This document shows, piece by piece, positions 18,764-26,512 of a DNA stretch of 64,000 nt; the stretch's first letter is position 1; every line of letters begins with the position of its first letter. A program made the translations under genes and the position numbers. The notes beneath the pieces were generated by a model. The model did not search any database and had not been told where the DNA came from. It was given only the letters and a program-made list of their open reading frames with translations. Origin of the DNA: Lutimonas halocynthiae (GTDB lineage Bacteria; Bacteroidota; Bacteroidia; Flavobacteriales; Flavobacteriaceae); the NCBI RefSeq assembly GCF_030409835.1, contig NZ_JAUFQO010000002.1, positions 124,001 to 188,000 on the forward strand. The letters are read 5' to 3'.

Positions 18764-19912
18764 ATGAAGCAAAAAAAACAGAATCAGCTGAAAACAGAAT
18801 TTGAAAGTTATATGGGTTTTTGGATAAACAATATGCTGAGCCAGGATCAGAAGATCATATTTCCAGAAATGTCTCAGGATACAGTTCCAAATAAATTAGC
18901 TGACATGGGATCAATGTATTTAAGCCGCATTATCTATGGCGCTTCAAGAGCCTTTCAATCAATGCATAACGATAGGTATAGAATCTTGGCGGATACAGCC
19001 TTTGACTTACTTTCTGATTTTAAGAATCCATCAGGAGGATATTTTTGGGGGAGAAAATATAATATGGAATGGAAACACGATGCCGATAATGTGAATATGG
19101 CTCAGGCATTTGTCATGTATGGTTTGGCAGAGTATTCAAAAATTAATTCATCACCAGCTGTTTCTGAACTATTAGAAGAACAATTGGCTTTTATTCAAGC
19201 AAATATAAAGGATGTCTCCAGCCAATGTTATCTTGATGGCTTTGATGAAAAATGGGCAAGAGGGGTAAATATGACAAGATCGTTTGGATCACATTTTCAT
19301 ATTATGGAGGCTTTGGTTTTGTTGTATGAACAGAAAAAAACAGATTCTTTAAGGGATTCAATTCGAGATCTAATCAATATAATTATTGACCGTTTTATAG
19401 ACAAGAAGAATTATTCATGTCTACATCGTTTTACAGAAAATTGGGAATTACTACCTGATGAGGTATGGGCCGGTCATAATGCAGAATGCAGTTGGGTGAT
19501 TTGCGAAGCAGCGAAAGCTATAAATGATGCAGCGCTGATAAAAAAAGCAGAAGATTTAGCGGTTAAGATGATGAATCAGGTTATTGAGACAGCAAGTGAT
19601 AACGAACATGGAGGATATTTTAATGCGCTTGACGGCAGTAAACCCTTAGAAGAAGTCAAATCATGGTGGCCTCAAGCTGAAGTAGTTTTAGGACTTCTCA
19701 ATGTTTTTAGCATAACCGGAGAAGAGAAGTATAAAAAATTAGCTCTTGAGCAATCCCAATACATAAGCAAGAAATTCATAACCGGAAAAGGGGAGTGGTA
19801 TACAGAAATACATAAAACAGGTGCACCTGTTAAGGGTACACCTGTGGTTTTTTTCTGGAAATCATTGTACCATACGGTAAGGTATTATGACTATGTTTTA
19901 AGCTATTCTTAA
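18764..19912 (+). CDS. AGE-family sugar 2-epimerase (N-acylglucosamine/cellobiose 2-epimerase-like)
   Basis: 382 aa, the usual length of the (alpha/alpha)6-barrel AGE superfamily. Family landmarks are the first barrel helices with RIIYGASRAFQ, SFGSHFHIMEAL (catalytic-type His), AGHNAECSWVICEAA (H238, E241), KSWWPQAEVVLGL and the C-terminal TPVVFFWKSLYHTVRYYDY. Members epimerise C2 of N-acylglucosamine, cellobiose/mannobiose or mannose; the GHNAECSW motif is nearest to cellobiose 2-epimerase-type proteins, but the canonical KGPYH is changed to FFWKSLYHT, so the substrate is open. No signal peptide, so cytoplasmic. Its stop codon overlaps the end of the opposing SRPBCC gene by 4 bp. Confidence 0.82.
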   Translation: MKQKKQNQLKTEFESYMGFWINNMLSQDQKIIFPEMSQDTVPNKLADMGSMYLSRIIYGASRAFQSMHNDRYRILADTAFDLLSDFKNPSGGYFWGRKYNMEWKHDADNVNMAQAFVMYGLAEYSKINSSPAVSELLEEQLAFIQANIKDVSSQCYLDGFDEKWARGVNMTRSFGSHFHIMEALVLLYEQKKTDSLRDSIRDLINIIIDRFIDKKNYSCLHRFTENWELLPDEVWAGHNAECSWVICEAAKAINDAALIKKAEDLAVKMMNQVIETASDNEHGGYFNALDGSKPLEEVKSWWPQAEVVLGLLNVFSITGEEKYKKLALEQSQYISKKFITGKGEWYTEIHKTGAPVKGTPVVFFWKSLYHTVRYYDYVLSYS

Positions 19913-20448
19913 GCCGCAATTTCGCTGTTCGAGAATGTGTCATGAGGGTTCATCATTTTATAGGTTTTCATTATATCTTTTATGTTTTCTTTTGTTACTT
20001 CTGCATCTGTCTCCAGGTAAAATTTTAAACCAACCAGAGTTTTGAAGAACATTTTAGCAATCATCCCTTTTAAAAAGCTTCCCATAAAAGCTGGTGAAGT
20101 ATTAAAATGAATCGTTGCAGTTACCAAGGTTTGATTCGACAGTATTTCTTTTAGGTCGATTGTGCCTTTCATCTTATCTATCATGGGAAGTCCTCCTTGA
20201 ATGATTTCAATATCAAAACTACTGTCTCCTCTTACCGCAACAATTTTTTCATGGATGGAATTTTTACTATCCAGATCGCATTGTCGTTCACAACCCAATT
20301 CTCCAATATTGCCTTTTGTAAAATGAGACCCCTCGATAAGTGGGTTAAAGGCATTGACTTCTCCAAACCGATTAAATAATACATCCCAGGCTTTAGCCTT
20401 AGTGCTGTTGACCATTATGTCAACGCTTACAGTTCTTAATTTTTTCAT
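19909..20448 (-). CDS. SRPBCC-family protein (START/polyketide-cyclase fold)
   Basis: 179 residues. The opening VSVDIMVNSTKAKAWDVLFNRFGEVNAFNPLIEGSHF is typical of SRPBCC helix-grip proteins, where the domain forms a hydrophobic pocket for lipid or aromatic ligands. GELGCERQCDLDSKNSIHEKIVAV continues the curved sheet, and the C-terminal helix (residues about 125-150, GSFLKGMIAKMFFKTLVGLKFYLE) closes the pocket. No signal peptide. It overlaps the end of the epimerase gene. The small-peptide array lies upstream on the same strand. Confidence 0.82.
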   Translation of the reverse strand: MKKLRTVSVDIMVNSTKAKAWDVLFNRFGEVNAFNPLIEGSHFTKGNIGELGCERQCDLDSKNSIHEKIVAVRGDSSFDIEIIQGGLPMIDKMKGTIDLKEILSNQTLVTATIHFNTSPAFMGSFLKGMIAKMFFKTLVGLKFYLETDAEVTKENIKDIMKTYKMMNPHDTFSNSEIAA

Positions 20449-20607
20449 GGTTTCATCTTTATTTTGTTCAATACAAAGATCAGCTGAACCAAGAACTATT
20501 CGTTATTTGTTTGGCCCAATAAATTGCATAATTGGCCCAACGGGCTATTGTCGCGAAAAATTTTAAATTTTGGAGGTAATTAAAGGAGTGTGTTGTTAAA
20601 AGCAGAA

Positions 20608-20629
20608 AACCCTAGGTTTAATTAGGGTT
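20608..20629 (-). terminator. Weak hairpin downstream of the peptide array
   Basis: Arms AACCCTA (20608-20614) and TAGGGTT (20623-20629) with an 8-nt loop; on the minus strand it is followed by TTCTGCTTTT. It could end a transcript coming from the array, but the U-tract is interrupted. Confidence 0.3.
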
Positions 20630-20724
20630 GCTGGTACATGTTGAAGTCGTACCTAGAAATTTATGTGGAAATAATGTTTTGCTTGTTAACATGCTTAAAA
20701 CGGAGTTTGATTGAAAAGTGTTTT

Positions 20725-20793
20725 TTAATAATCGTAGTTTCTTTTTTCTGACCAACTTACTCTTTTGCTTTTTTTGAATATTGTAGTTCTCAT
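20725..20793 (-). CDS. 22-aa diverged peptide, array copy 5 (3' end of array)
   Basis: Keeps the MRTTIF start, the SKRV-x-WS centre and RNY near the end, but has KK for NN at 7-8, S13 for R, EK for AH at 16-17 and ends DY. The reading frame is intact although the nucleotide sequence has diverged, which suggests it is or was translated. Confidence 0.5.
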   Translation of the reverse strand: MRTTIFKKSKRVSWSEKRNYDY

Positions 20794-20832
20794 AATATTA
20801 ATTTTAATAGTTGATAATTAGGTTTTGTTGGA

Positions 20833-20907
20833 TTAAGATTTGATAGCGTAATTTCTGTGTGCTGACCATCTTACTCTTTTACTGTTGTTAAATATTGTAG
20901 TTCTCAT
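20833..20907 (-). CDS. 24-aa cationic peptide, array copy 4
   Basis: Same peptide as copy 1. The ORF differs only at Tyr20 (TAC instead of TAT), synonymous. Confidence 0.6.
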   Translation of the reverse strand: MRTTIFNNSKRVRWSAHRNYAIKS

Positions 20908-20946
20908 GATATTATTTTTGATAATTGATAATTAGGTTTTGTTGGA

Positions 20947-21021
20947 TTAAGATTTGATAGCATAATTTCTATGTGCTGACCATCTTACTCTTTTGCTATT
21001 GTTAAATATTGTAGTTCTCAT
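20947..21021 (-). CDS. 24-aa cationic peptide, array copy 3
   Basis: Same peptide as copy 1. The ORF differs at Asn8 (AAT), Ser9 (AGC) and His17 (CAT), all synonymous. Confidence 0.6.
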   Translation of the reverse strand: MRTTIFNNSKRVRWSAHRNYAIKS

Positions 21022-21060
21022 GATATTATTTTTGATAATTGATAATTAGGTTTTGTTGGA

Positions 21061-21135
21061 TTAAGATTTGATAGCATAATTTCTGTGTGCTGACCATCTT
21101 ACTCTTTTGCTGTTGTTAAATATTGTAGTTCTCAT
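21061..21135 (-). CDS. 24-aa cationic peptide, array copy 2
   Basis: Encodes the same peptide as copy 1. The only ORF difference is Ser9 AGC instead of AGT. It is separated from copy 1 by 40 bp. Confidence 0.6.
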   Translation of the reverse strand: MRTTIFNNSKRVRWSAHRNYAIKS

Positions 21136-21175
21136 GATATTTTTTTTGATAATTGATAATTAGGTTTTGTTTTGA

Positions 21176-21250
21176 TTAAGATTTGATAGCATAATTTCTG
21201 TGTGCTGACCATCTTACTCTTTTACTGTTGTTAAATATTGTAGTTCTCAT
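21176..21250 (-). CDS. 24-aa cationic peptide, array copy 1 (most 5')
   Basis: ORF on the minus strand reading M-R-T-T-I-F-N-N-S-K-R, then VRWSAHRNYAIKS and TAA. Net charge is strongly positive (five Arg, two Lys, one His), with one Trp, no Cys and no hydrophobic signal segment. It differs from copies 2-4 only at synonymous sites. It is too short to be reported by usual gene callers. The role is unknown: free peptide, translation-coupled leader or secreted signal are all open. Confidence 0.6.
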   Translation of the reverse strand: MRTTIFNNSKRVRWSAHRNYAIKS

Positions 21251-21481
21251 AATTATTGTTTTGTTGGTTACACTTATAAGACGACACATCTTCAAACATG
21301 TTACAGTACTATGTAAAACAAAGTACTATTTTAACAAATATTTCACACTAAATTATGTTAATTCATTGTTAGTCAGAACAATAAAAATATGTTAAAAAAT
21401 CAAAAATATTTTTATTAACGTATTATTGGCACGATTTACTTCGAGTTTTCTCGAAATAATTATCGAATTGACATAAAAAAA
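21251..21481. other. AT-rich gap upstream of the peptide array
   Basis: About 230 bp, very AT-rich, expected to contain the promoter of the minus-strand array. I found no clean TAnnTTTG box. Two AGTACT palindromes lie at about 21306 and 21321. No gene seen. Confidence 0.4.
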
Positions 21482-21504
21482 GCCTTCTGTATATCACAGA
21501 AGGC
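21474..21504 (-). terminator. Intrinsic terminator after the PQQ-propeller gene
   Basis: Arms GCCTTCTGT (21482-21490) and ACAGAAGGC (21496-21504), 5-nt loop, followed on the minus strand by TTTTTTTATG. It is 24 bp downstream of the stop codon at 21529 and separates that gene from the peptide array. Confidence 0.85.
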
Positions 21505-21528
21505 CCAATTCTTATTCTTTTTATGTTT

Positions 21529-23469
21529 TTAAAGAAGGTATTGTTTAATAAAGTTCTTGTCAATCTCTAAATACACAATTCCTTCAATCAGATCAATTGC
21601 ATAATTAGGTTTTCTATTCTTACCCAGTGAAATTGAGTTTTCACTTTCACCAGTGTCTTTATTTATTTTGACTAATGCTATACCTTCATCAGTTTTAGTG
21701 AGTACCATAATATAGTCACGAGATTCTTTTGTAGCTTTAAATCGCTTATTGGCAGCACTAAAAGCCATAGAGGCTGCACCTCCGGCTGCCTTGCTCATTT
21801 CATTATATGCCATTCCAACTTCAGCATAAGCCTGACCTTCTGCTGATTGATTTCCAGCCTGATTACTCGCCTGACTCAATGCTCCAGAAGCCAAGCCTGA
21901 AACTGCTGATACATAACCTGAGTAAATTGTACCTGCATATAAAAGTGCTCTTTTCCAGCCTTCTTCTTTGGGTGATTTATAATATGACTGATAGCTGAGT
22001 TTACCATCAAAATCGTACATGGCAAAGTTTTGATCTGAACTTATAATAATTCCTGAGCTTCTAACTTCAATTTGCTTGGGGCCTTCACCTTCTTTAAAGT
22101 CGATTTCAGTTTGTCCTGACATACTTATTTGTCCGGAGTTCAAGTCTATTGCATTTATTGAACTTGTTTTGTAGTTAAACAAGTATAATTGGTCATTGTT
22201 TTGTTCAACCAGATTATAACTGGTTTTTATATCTTTTTCCCACAATAGATCTCCAGTCGATGTATTGACAATATTCATTTCTTCTTCAGTAGCATATAAA
22301 ATACCATTGTCAGTAGTTAAGGTATAACCTACGTATCCTTTCACTTTTATCGTTTTATCAAATGTGAATGTGCCAGATTGAGTATCTAAATAATTCAAAA
22401 AGTTCTTATCATTTCTTGTGGTGATTACAAGCATACCCTTTTCTGTAGGAGTGTAACTATAAATACCTCCTTTAATAGAGATACCTCTTCCTTTTTTACC
22501 CCAAAGTCCTTGACCGGTTTTAATATCAATCAGATTTACTTTTGAATTGTTTCTGCCAAACGGCATAATCAATAAATTATCAGCTATCCAGGTACTATGC
22601 CCCAGCTGTCCTTTTACAGTAACCGGTTTTTTCCAAATAAGATCGCCACTTTCAACACTATAAGCACGATAGGTTGAGCTGTAAGTGACTATTTGGTTTT
22701 GACTAGAACTTGTAATCGTTGCGTCATTTTCTTGCTCCGTACCAATCACAAAATATTCGAGTGAAGGATGAATGGCAAAATCTAATTTAATGTCTTCAGT
22801 ATCTATTGTGGTTTCAGCAAATTTCTGTAGCAGATTACCCATACCGCCCATTGCACCAATTTGCTGAGATTCTTTTGTATTTGCAGCACTCCATACGACC
22901 TCTCCAGATAATGAATTAATACGTATATTTTTAAATAAAGTAACCCCAAGAAGTTCTTGGTCAGAGAGTTCAACTATATCAACGATTTTTCCAAAATCTT
23001 CCTTAGATTTCCAAAGGACCTGACCTGTTTCAATATCAACTGAAACAGCAATATTTTCTTTACCTTCAGATATTCCTGAAACAACTATTGAATTTGAGCG
23101 ATATAACACGAAGTGATCTTTAACCTTTTTGATACCATTATCAAAGGAGTTAAAAACGGTGGATCCATCAAACATATTAATGAAAAATAAACCATGAGTG
23201 GTTTGAATTTTCGCAAATGGAGAGTTATTTAATTCAGTAAACTCTGTTTCACTTAAACCAGTGAATTTGCTATCATGCCAAATTACCTCCCCTGTATTAT
23301 TTTCAATTCCAAACAAGCCTGAATCTGTTTGAACAATATAATTTCCTAATGAAGTAACAGTTTGCCAGTTTACTTCCTTTTCAAAAGAAGATGACCATGT
23401 TTCTTTAAGTTGTGCGTTAAGTGACATTGTCACAAACAACAAAATGAACATCGCAGTTTTATGAATCAT
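21529..23469 (-). CDS. Secreted PQQ-like beta-propeller repeat protein
   Basis: 646 residues with an N-terminal signal peptide (MIHKTAMFILLFVTMSLNAQ). Repeats such as NTGEVIWHDSK, ETGQVLWKSKE, LSGEVVWSA, ESGDLIWKKP, KTGQGLWGKKG and STGDLLWEKD are PQQ-enzyme-type propeller blades (tryptophan-docking motif with GxxxW). It lacks dehydrogenase-specific domains. Residues about 520-570 form an Ala/Gly/Ser-rich insertion (GLASGALSQASNQAGNQSAEGQ). It is probably a periplasmic or outer-membrane scaffold, comparable in fold to BamB. It is monocistronic with a strong terminator. Confidence 0.85.
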   Translation of the reverse strand: MIHKTAMFILLFVTMSLNAQLKETWSSSFEKEVNWQTVTSLGNYIVQTDSGLFGIENNTGEVIWHDSKFTGLSETEFTELNNSPFAKIQTTHGLFFINMFDGSTVFNSFDNGIKKVKDHFVLYRSNSIVVSGISEGKENIAVSVDIETGQVLWKSKEDFGKIVDIVELSDQELLGVTLFKNIRINSLSGEVVWSAANTKESQQIGAMGGMGNLLQKFAETTIDTEDIKLDFAIHPSLEYFVIGTEQENDATITSSSQNQIVTYSSTYRAYSVESGDLIWKKPVTVKGQLGHSTWIADNLLIMPFGRNNSKVNLIDIKTGQGLWGKKGRGISIKGGIYSYTPTEKGMLVITTRNDKNFLNYLDTQSGTFTFDKTIKVKGYVGYTLTTDNGILYATEEEMNIVNTSTGDLLWEKDIKTSYNLVEQNNDQLYLFNYKTSSINAIDLNSGQISMSGQTEIDFKEGEGPKQIEVRSSGIIISSDQNFAMYDFDGKLSYQSYYKSPKEEGWKRALLYAGTIYSGYVSAVSGLASGALSQASNQAGNQSAEGQAYAEVGMAYNEMSKAAGGAASMAFSAANKRFKATKESRDYIMVLTKTDEGIALVKINKDTGESENSISLGKNRKPNYAIDLIEGIVYLEIDKNFIKQYLL

Positions 23470-23539
23470 AATAAATGCTTTTTTAGTTAAGTTTTAATCA
23501 ATAGACATAACGTGGTTGAAGCATTTATAGTATAATAGC

Positions 23540-24508
23540 TCATAAAATGACGACTAATTTGCCTTTGGCCAAATTGTCTTCCATATAGGTATGGGCTTTA
23601 ACAATTTCATCTAATGTGAAGACTCGGTCAACATTGAGGTTGATCATTCCTTTATCCACAAGGTCAATAAATTCCTGCAAACGCTTATGGTTAAGGTTGG
23701 CGGCTTCTCCCATATATACCGTGAGTCTTCCAAGGGATGGGATATCGCCCATAGGCGTAAATTCTTTCATCGACCATTCATTTCCAAGAATTCCGGTCAT
23801 ACATACCATTCCTTTAGGCTTGATGCATTGTAAAGAATCTTTTAAGGTTCGGGTGCCTATTAATTCCAATACCTTATCAATTCCATGAGGGAAAAGTTCT
23901 CTCACGGCATCTTTGACTGACCCTTGGTCTATAACAACATGATCAGCTCCGTTTTTTAGTAAGGATTCTGTTTTGTTTGCATTTCGAGTCGTTGCAATAA
24001 CGGTTGCTCCAATATTTTTAGCCAATTGACAACTCAACATGCCGATAGAAGAAGTGCCTCCTCTAATAAGTAATATGTCTTTGGATGAAACTTCCAAAGC
24101 TTCTTGTAATGACCCAGACACTGTTTGAAACATTTCTGGGATAGCGCCGAGTATTTGCCAGGGCAAGGAGCTTTTAAAAGGAAAAATGATTTCTTCCGGG
24201 ACGATTACATATTCAGCATAGCCGCCATCATAATTTCTTCCCATACCTCCCATAATGGCAGCCACTTGCTGCCCTTTTATGAGTTTGCCGGAAGGGTCAT
24301 TTTCTACCACCCCAACACATTCAATTCCTTGTATCCTGGGGAAAAGCACATTAGGAGAATGGCCTTGTCTTGTAAACAGCTCTGATCGATTTAGCCCAAA
24401 AGCCTTCACTTTGATTAAAACCCAACCTTTTTCTGGCACAGGAATTGACCTTTCTTGAATTTCTATGACATTAGGGTTTCCTTTTCTGGTGGTAACTGCA
24501 GCTCTCAT
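23540..24508 (-). CDS. Zinc-independent MDR-family oxidoreductase (quinone reductase-like)
   Basis: 322 aa. Medium-chain dehydrogenase/reductase fold: N-terminal GroES-like part (VLIKVKAFGLNRSELFTRQG), then a Rossmann part with IRGGTSSIGMLSCQLAKNIGATVIATTRN as NADPH loop, then HGIDKVLELIGT and a C-terminal AHTYMEDNLAKGKLVVIL, which is the classic quinone-reductase ending. The catalytic Cys/His zinc ligands of alcohol dehydrogenases are absent. Cytoplasmic. Likely reduces quinones or enones; the substrate is not determinable. Confidence 0.9.
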   Translation of the reverse strand: MRAAVTTRKGNPNVIEIQERSIPVPEKGWVLIKVKAFGLNRSELFTRQGHSPNVLFPRIQGIECVGVVENDPSGKLIKGQQVAAIMGGMGRNYDGGYAEYVIVPEEIIFPFKSSLPWQILGAIPEMFQTVSGSLQEALEVSSKDILLIRGGTSSIGMLSCQLAKNIGATVIATTRNANKTESLLKNGADHVVIDQGSVKDAVRELFPHGIDKVLELIGTRTLKDSLQCIKPKGMVCMTGILGNEWSMKEFTPMGDIPSLGRLTVYMGEAANLNHKRLQEFIDLVDKGMINLNVDRVFTLDEIVKAHTYMEDNLAKGKLVVIL

Positions 24509-24565
24509 TGTTTTTATTTAAAACTAATAATAATGATATTATGACAATTACTAGTAGCCAAACAA

Positions 24566-24607
24566 AAAGACCTTGCTTTTTGTCTAATGACTGTCAGCAA
24601 GGTCTTT
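24566..24607 (-). terminator. Intrinsic terminator between the 245-aa membrane-protein gene and the oxidoreductase gene
   Basis: Perfect 12-bp arms (24566-24577 AAAGACCTTGCT, 24596-24607 AGCAAGGTCTTT) with an 18-nt loop; U-rich sequence follows on both strands. By gene order it should serve the minus-strand gene ending at 24690. Confidence 0.75.
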
Positions 24608-24689
24608 CTTTTCAATGTAATAACTAATTAGTTCAAAAATAGAATTACGTTAATACATAGATAATGACAATTGTCATCGTTTTTACTTT

Positions 24690-25427
24690 TTAGCGATTTA
24701 TTTTAAAATTATTCAACTTAATATCATCTAATCCCTCATCGTCAAATGGATACTCTAACTGGTTCTGTATGTTATAGAGTGATACCAGGATAAACTGACT
24801 AAAAATAACAACAAAATAAGATATCCAGACATTGTGTTCCGCTCCAATTCTATTAATGATGGCAGGGGCATAAATTAATGGAAAGATATAAATAAAGATA
24901 AGACAGTATGCTTTTAGACTAATTGGCGTCCTGTGAATGTTTATAGCATGAACGTTTTCAATAGTTTCATGCAAGTCTTGCATGTACTTAAATATTTTTT
25001 CTGTTTTTTTTCCTGAAATCGCCTCTTTATGATTTTGCAAAAAATCAAAAAGCTGGTCTATATTTCCATCAAGCTCTGCAGTTTGAGTACTATTAGCTTT
25101 TAATTGTTTCATTAAATGATCACTAATAATTATAAGTAGTTTATGTGCTTCAATTTTTTCTTCTTCAGAAAGCTTGTCGTTACTAGCGAAAAAATAATCT
25201 AGTGTTTTTATAGTACCACGAAATTCGCTCAAATGTTCCAGCGCTTTTTCTCTTCTTCTAAAAGATCCTCTTATCGTAAATACAAGAGGGAATATAATCG
25301 CTATGCTTATAAGCGTTAGATCAATGTCAAAACTGACATGATAAGTAAAGCAGACATAAGTTGCAAGAATTGAAATGAGCAGTGCGACCCAGGTTCTATG
25401 ATTGATAATAACAAGGTATGGTTTCAC
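24690..25427 (-). CDS. Bestrophin-like membrane protein
   Basis: 245 residues with two membrane helices near the N-terminus (about 8-60), a helical cytoplasmic middle (about 65-160) and two more helices (about 170-220). The C-terminal QNQLEYPFDDEGLDDIKL resembles the conserved IEDPFGxxxxDLPLD region of bestrophin/UPF0187 channels. This suggests a four-helix chloride-channel-like protein, but the length and rest of the sequence are divergent. It is a single gene with its own terminator. Confidence 0.55.
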   Translation of the reverse strand: MKPYLVIINHRTWVALLISILATYVCFTYHVSFDIDLTLISIAIIFPLVFTIRGSFRRREKALEHLSEFRGTIKTLDYFFASNDKLSEEEKIEAHKLLIIISDHLMKQLKANSTQTAELDGNIDQLFDFLQNHKEAISGKKTEKIFKYMQDLHETIENVHAINIHRTPISLKAYCLIFIYIFPLIYAPAIINRIGAEHNVWISYFVVIFSQFILVSLYNIQNQLEYPFDDEGLDDIKLNNFKINR

Positions 25428-25546
25428 GTAATAACGTTTAGGCTTAATTAGCTAAAGGTAGGCAAAAAACTATAAATATCAAATGCAAGTCAATATAGTT
25501 GCAGTTCAGTCTTCTAGCTCGTATAAGTAAAAAGTTTAAAACAAAA

Positions 25547-25573
25547 AAAGACCGCTGGGGGAGAGCGGTCTTT
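25547..25573 (-). terminator. Intrinsic terminator after yceI-like gene
   Basis: Arms AAAGACCGCT and AGCGGTCTTT (10 bp perfect), 7-nt loop, followed on the minus strand by TTTTG. Confidence 0.85.
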
Positions 25574-25593
25574 CTAATAAAAAAATAATTAGT

Positions 25594-26172
25594 TTAGAAT
25601 TCAAGATCAGAAATCAAATCGAATTCATCATAAATTGCTTTGTCTTGTAAGTCATCAAAGAAACTTGTTGACCCATATCTCACATCAAATTTTGTTCTGT
25701 CAATTTTAACATTAGCCGTAGCTTTGTTTCCGTAGATTGACATATCAAAAGTCACAGCATTTGTCTTGTCTTTAATTGTTAGATCAGCTGTTACTTCGTA
25801 AGAATTTTTACCAGTACTTTTCACATTTGTGAAAACCAATGAAGCAGTCGGGAATTTTTCAACACCAAAGAAATCATCTGATTTTAAATGTCCTTCTAAT
25901 TTGGCTTTGTATTCACCTTCCATATCAGTATTTTCAATAGTTGACATGTCAATAACAAAGTCACCTCCAACTAATTTGTCATCTTTAAAAGTAAGTTGTC
26001 CTTCTTTTAGCCCAATGCTTCCTTTGTGAGATCCAGTTACTTTATATCCTTTCCAGGTTACTGAACTCGTTTCAATTTTAATTTCCTTTTTTCCGTCTTC
26101 AATAGTTGTAAATGCAAAAGTCACTGTCGCAATGATTAATGCTGCTATTATTGTTTGTGCTCTGTTTTTCAT
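25594..26172 (-). CDS. YceI-family periplasmic lipid-binding protein
   Basis: 192 residues with a signal peptide (MKNRAQTIIAALIIATVTFAF). The YceI lipocalin-like barrel is recognised from SVTWKGYKVTGSHKGSIGLKEGQ, GGDFVIDMSTIENTDM, GHLKSDDFFGVEKFPTASLVF and the C-terminal IDRTKFDVRYGS. YceI proteins bind polyisoprenoids in the periplasm. The two peptide-family ORFs at 26221-26432 lie directly upstream on the same strand, 48 bp from the start codon, and may share its transcript. Confidence 0.93.
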   Translation of the reverse strand: MKNRAQTIIAALIIATVTFAFTTIEDGKKEIKIETSSVTWKGYKVTGSHKGSIGLKEGQLTFKDDKLVGGDFVIDMSTIENTDMEGEYKAKLEGHLKSDDFFGVEKFPTASLVFTNVKSTGKNSYEVTADLTIKDKTNAVTFDMSIYGNKATANVKIDRTKFDVRYGSTSFFDDLQDKAIYDEFDLISDLEF

Positions 26173-26220
26173 GTGTGTAATATTATTATGGTTATAGTTA
26201 AAAATATTCCTATTGCTTTT

Positions 26221-26325
26221 TTATACTGCTGCAATAAGGTTTTTTCTAGTTTTAGACTCGATGCCGTAATTTCTGAACTCTGACCATCGCACCTTTTTAT
26301 TATTATTAAATATTTCAGTTTTCAT
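26221..26325 (-). CDS. 34-aa member of the small cationic peptide family
   Basis: Reads M-K-T-E-I-F-N-N-N-K-K, VRWS, EFRNYGIES, then a 10-residue extension ending LIAAV. It keeps IFNN, VRWS and RNY of the array peptide with mostly different codons. It is 48 bp upstream of the yceI-like gene. The C-terminal extension may come from loss of the original stop codon. Confidence 0.5.
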   Translation of the reverse strand: MKTEIFNNNKKVRWSEFRNYGIESKTRKNLIAAV

Positions 26326-26357
26326 AAGAATTGATTTAATTCTAGGTTGTTTTTAAT

Positions 26358-26432
26358 TTATGATTTGAGGGCATAGTTTCTATGCGCAGACCATCTCACT
26401 CTTCTTGTATTATTAAATATTGTAGTTTTCAT
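26358..26432 (-). CDS. 24-aa member of the small cationic peptide family
   Basis: Same length as the array peptides and nearly the same sequence: M-K-T-T-I-F-N-N-T-R-R, then VRWSAHRNYALKS. Compared with array copy 1 the protein changes are R2K, S9T, K10R and I22L, all conservative, while Asn7, Asn8, Val12, Ser15, Ala16, His17, Asn19, Ala21 and Ser24 use different codons. That substitution pattern is the best evidence in the window that the family is translated. Confidence 0.6.
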   Translation of the reverse strand: MKTTIFNNTRRVRWSAHRNYALKS

Positions 26433-26512
26433 AATTTTAATTTTTAAATCTGTTATTATTTGAAGGCGATTTGACGGATTTTTTTTGATTACATTACAGC
26501 CCAATCGTTTTT

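Larger units (their letters stand above)
20725..21250 (-). repeat. Tandem array of five ~114-bp units, each with a small ORF
   Basis: The sequence CTGACC(A/T) recurs at 20748, 20862, 20976, 21090 and 21205, spacings of 114, 114, 114 and 115 bp. Each full unit is a 75-bp minus-strand ORF plus a 39-bp AT-rich spacer containing GATAATTGATAATTAGG. The four right-hand units are nearly identical; the leftmost is diverged. The array sits between the PQQ-protein terminator and the SRPBCC gene. Two unlinked relatives of the ORF lie at 26221-26432. No terminal inverted repeats or transposase accompany it. Confidence 0.92.

Noticed and set aside
20618-20692. 24-codon minus-strand ORF just after array copy 5
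   Set aside because: Same length and spacing as the array ORFs, but the sequence is unrelated and it overlaps a hairpin; probably coincidence.
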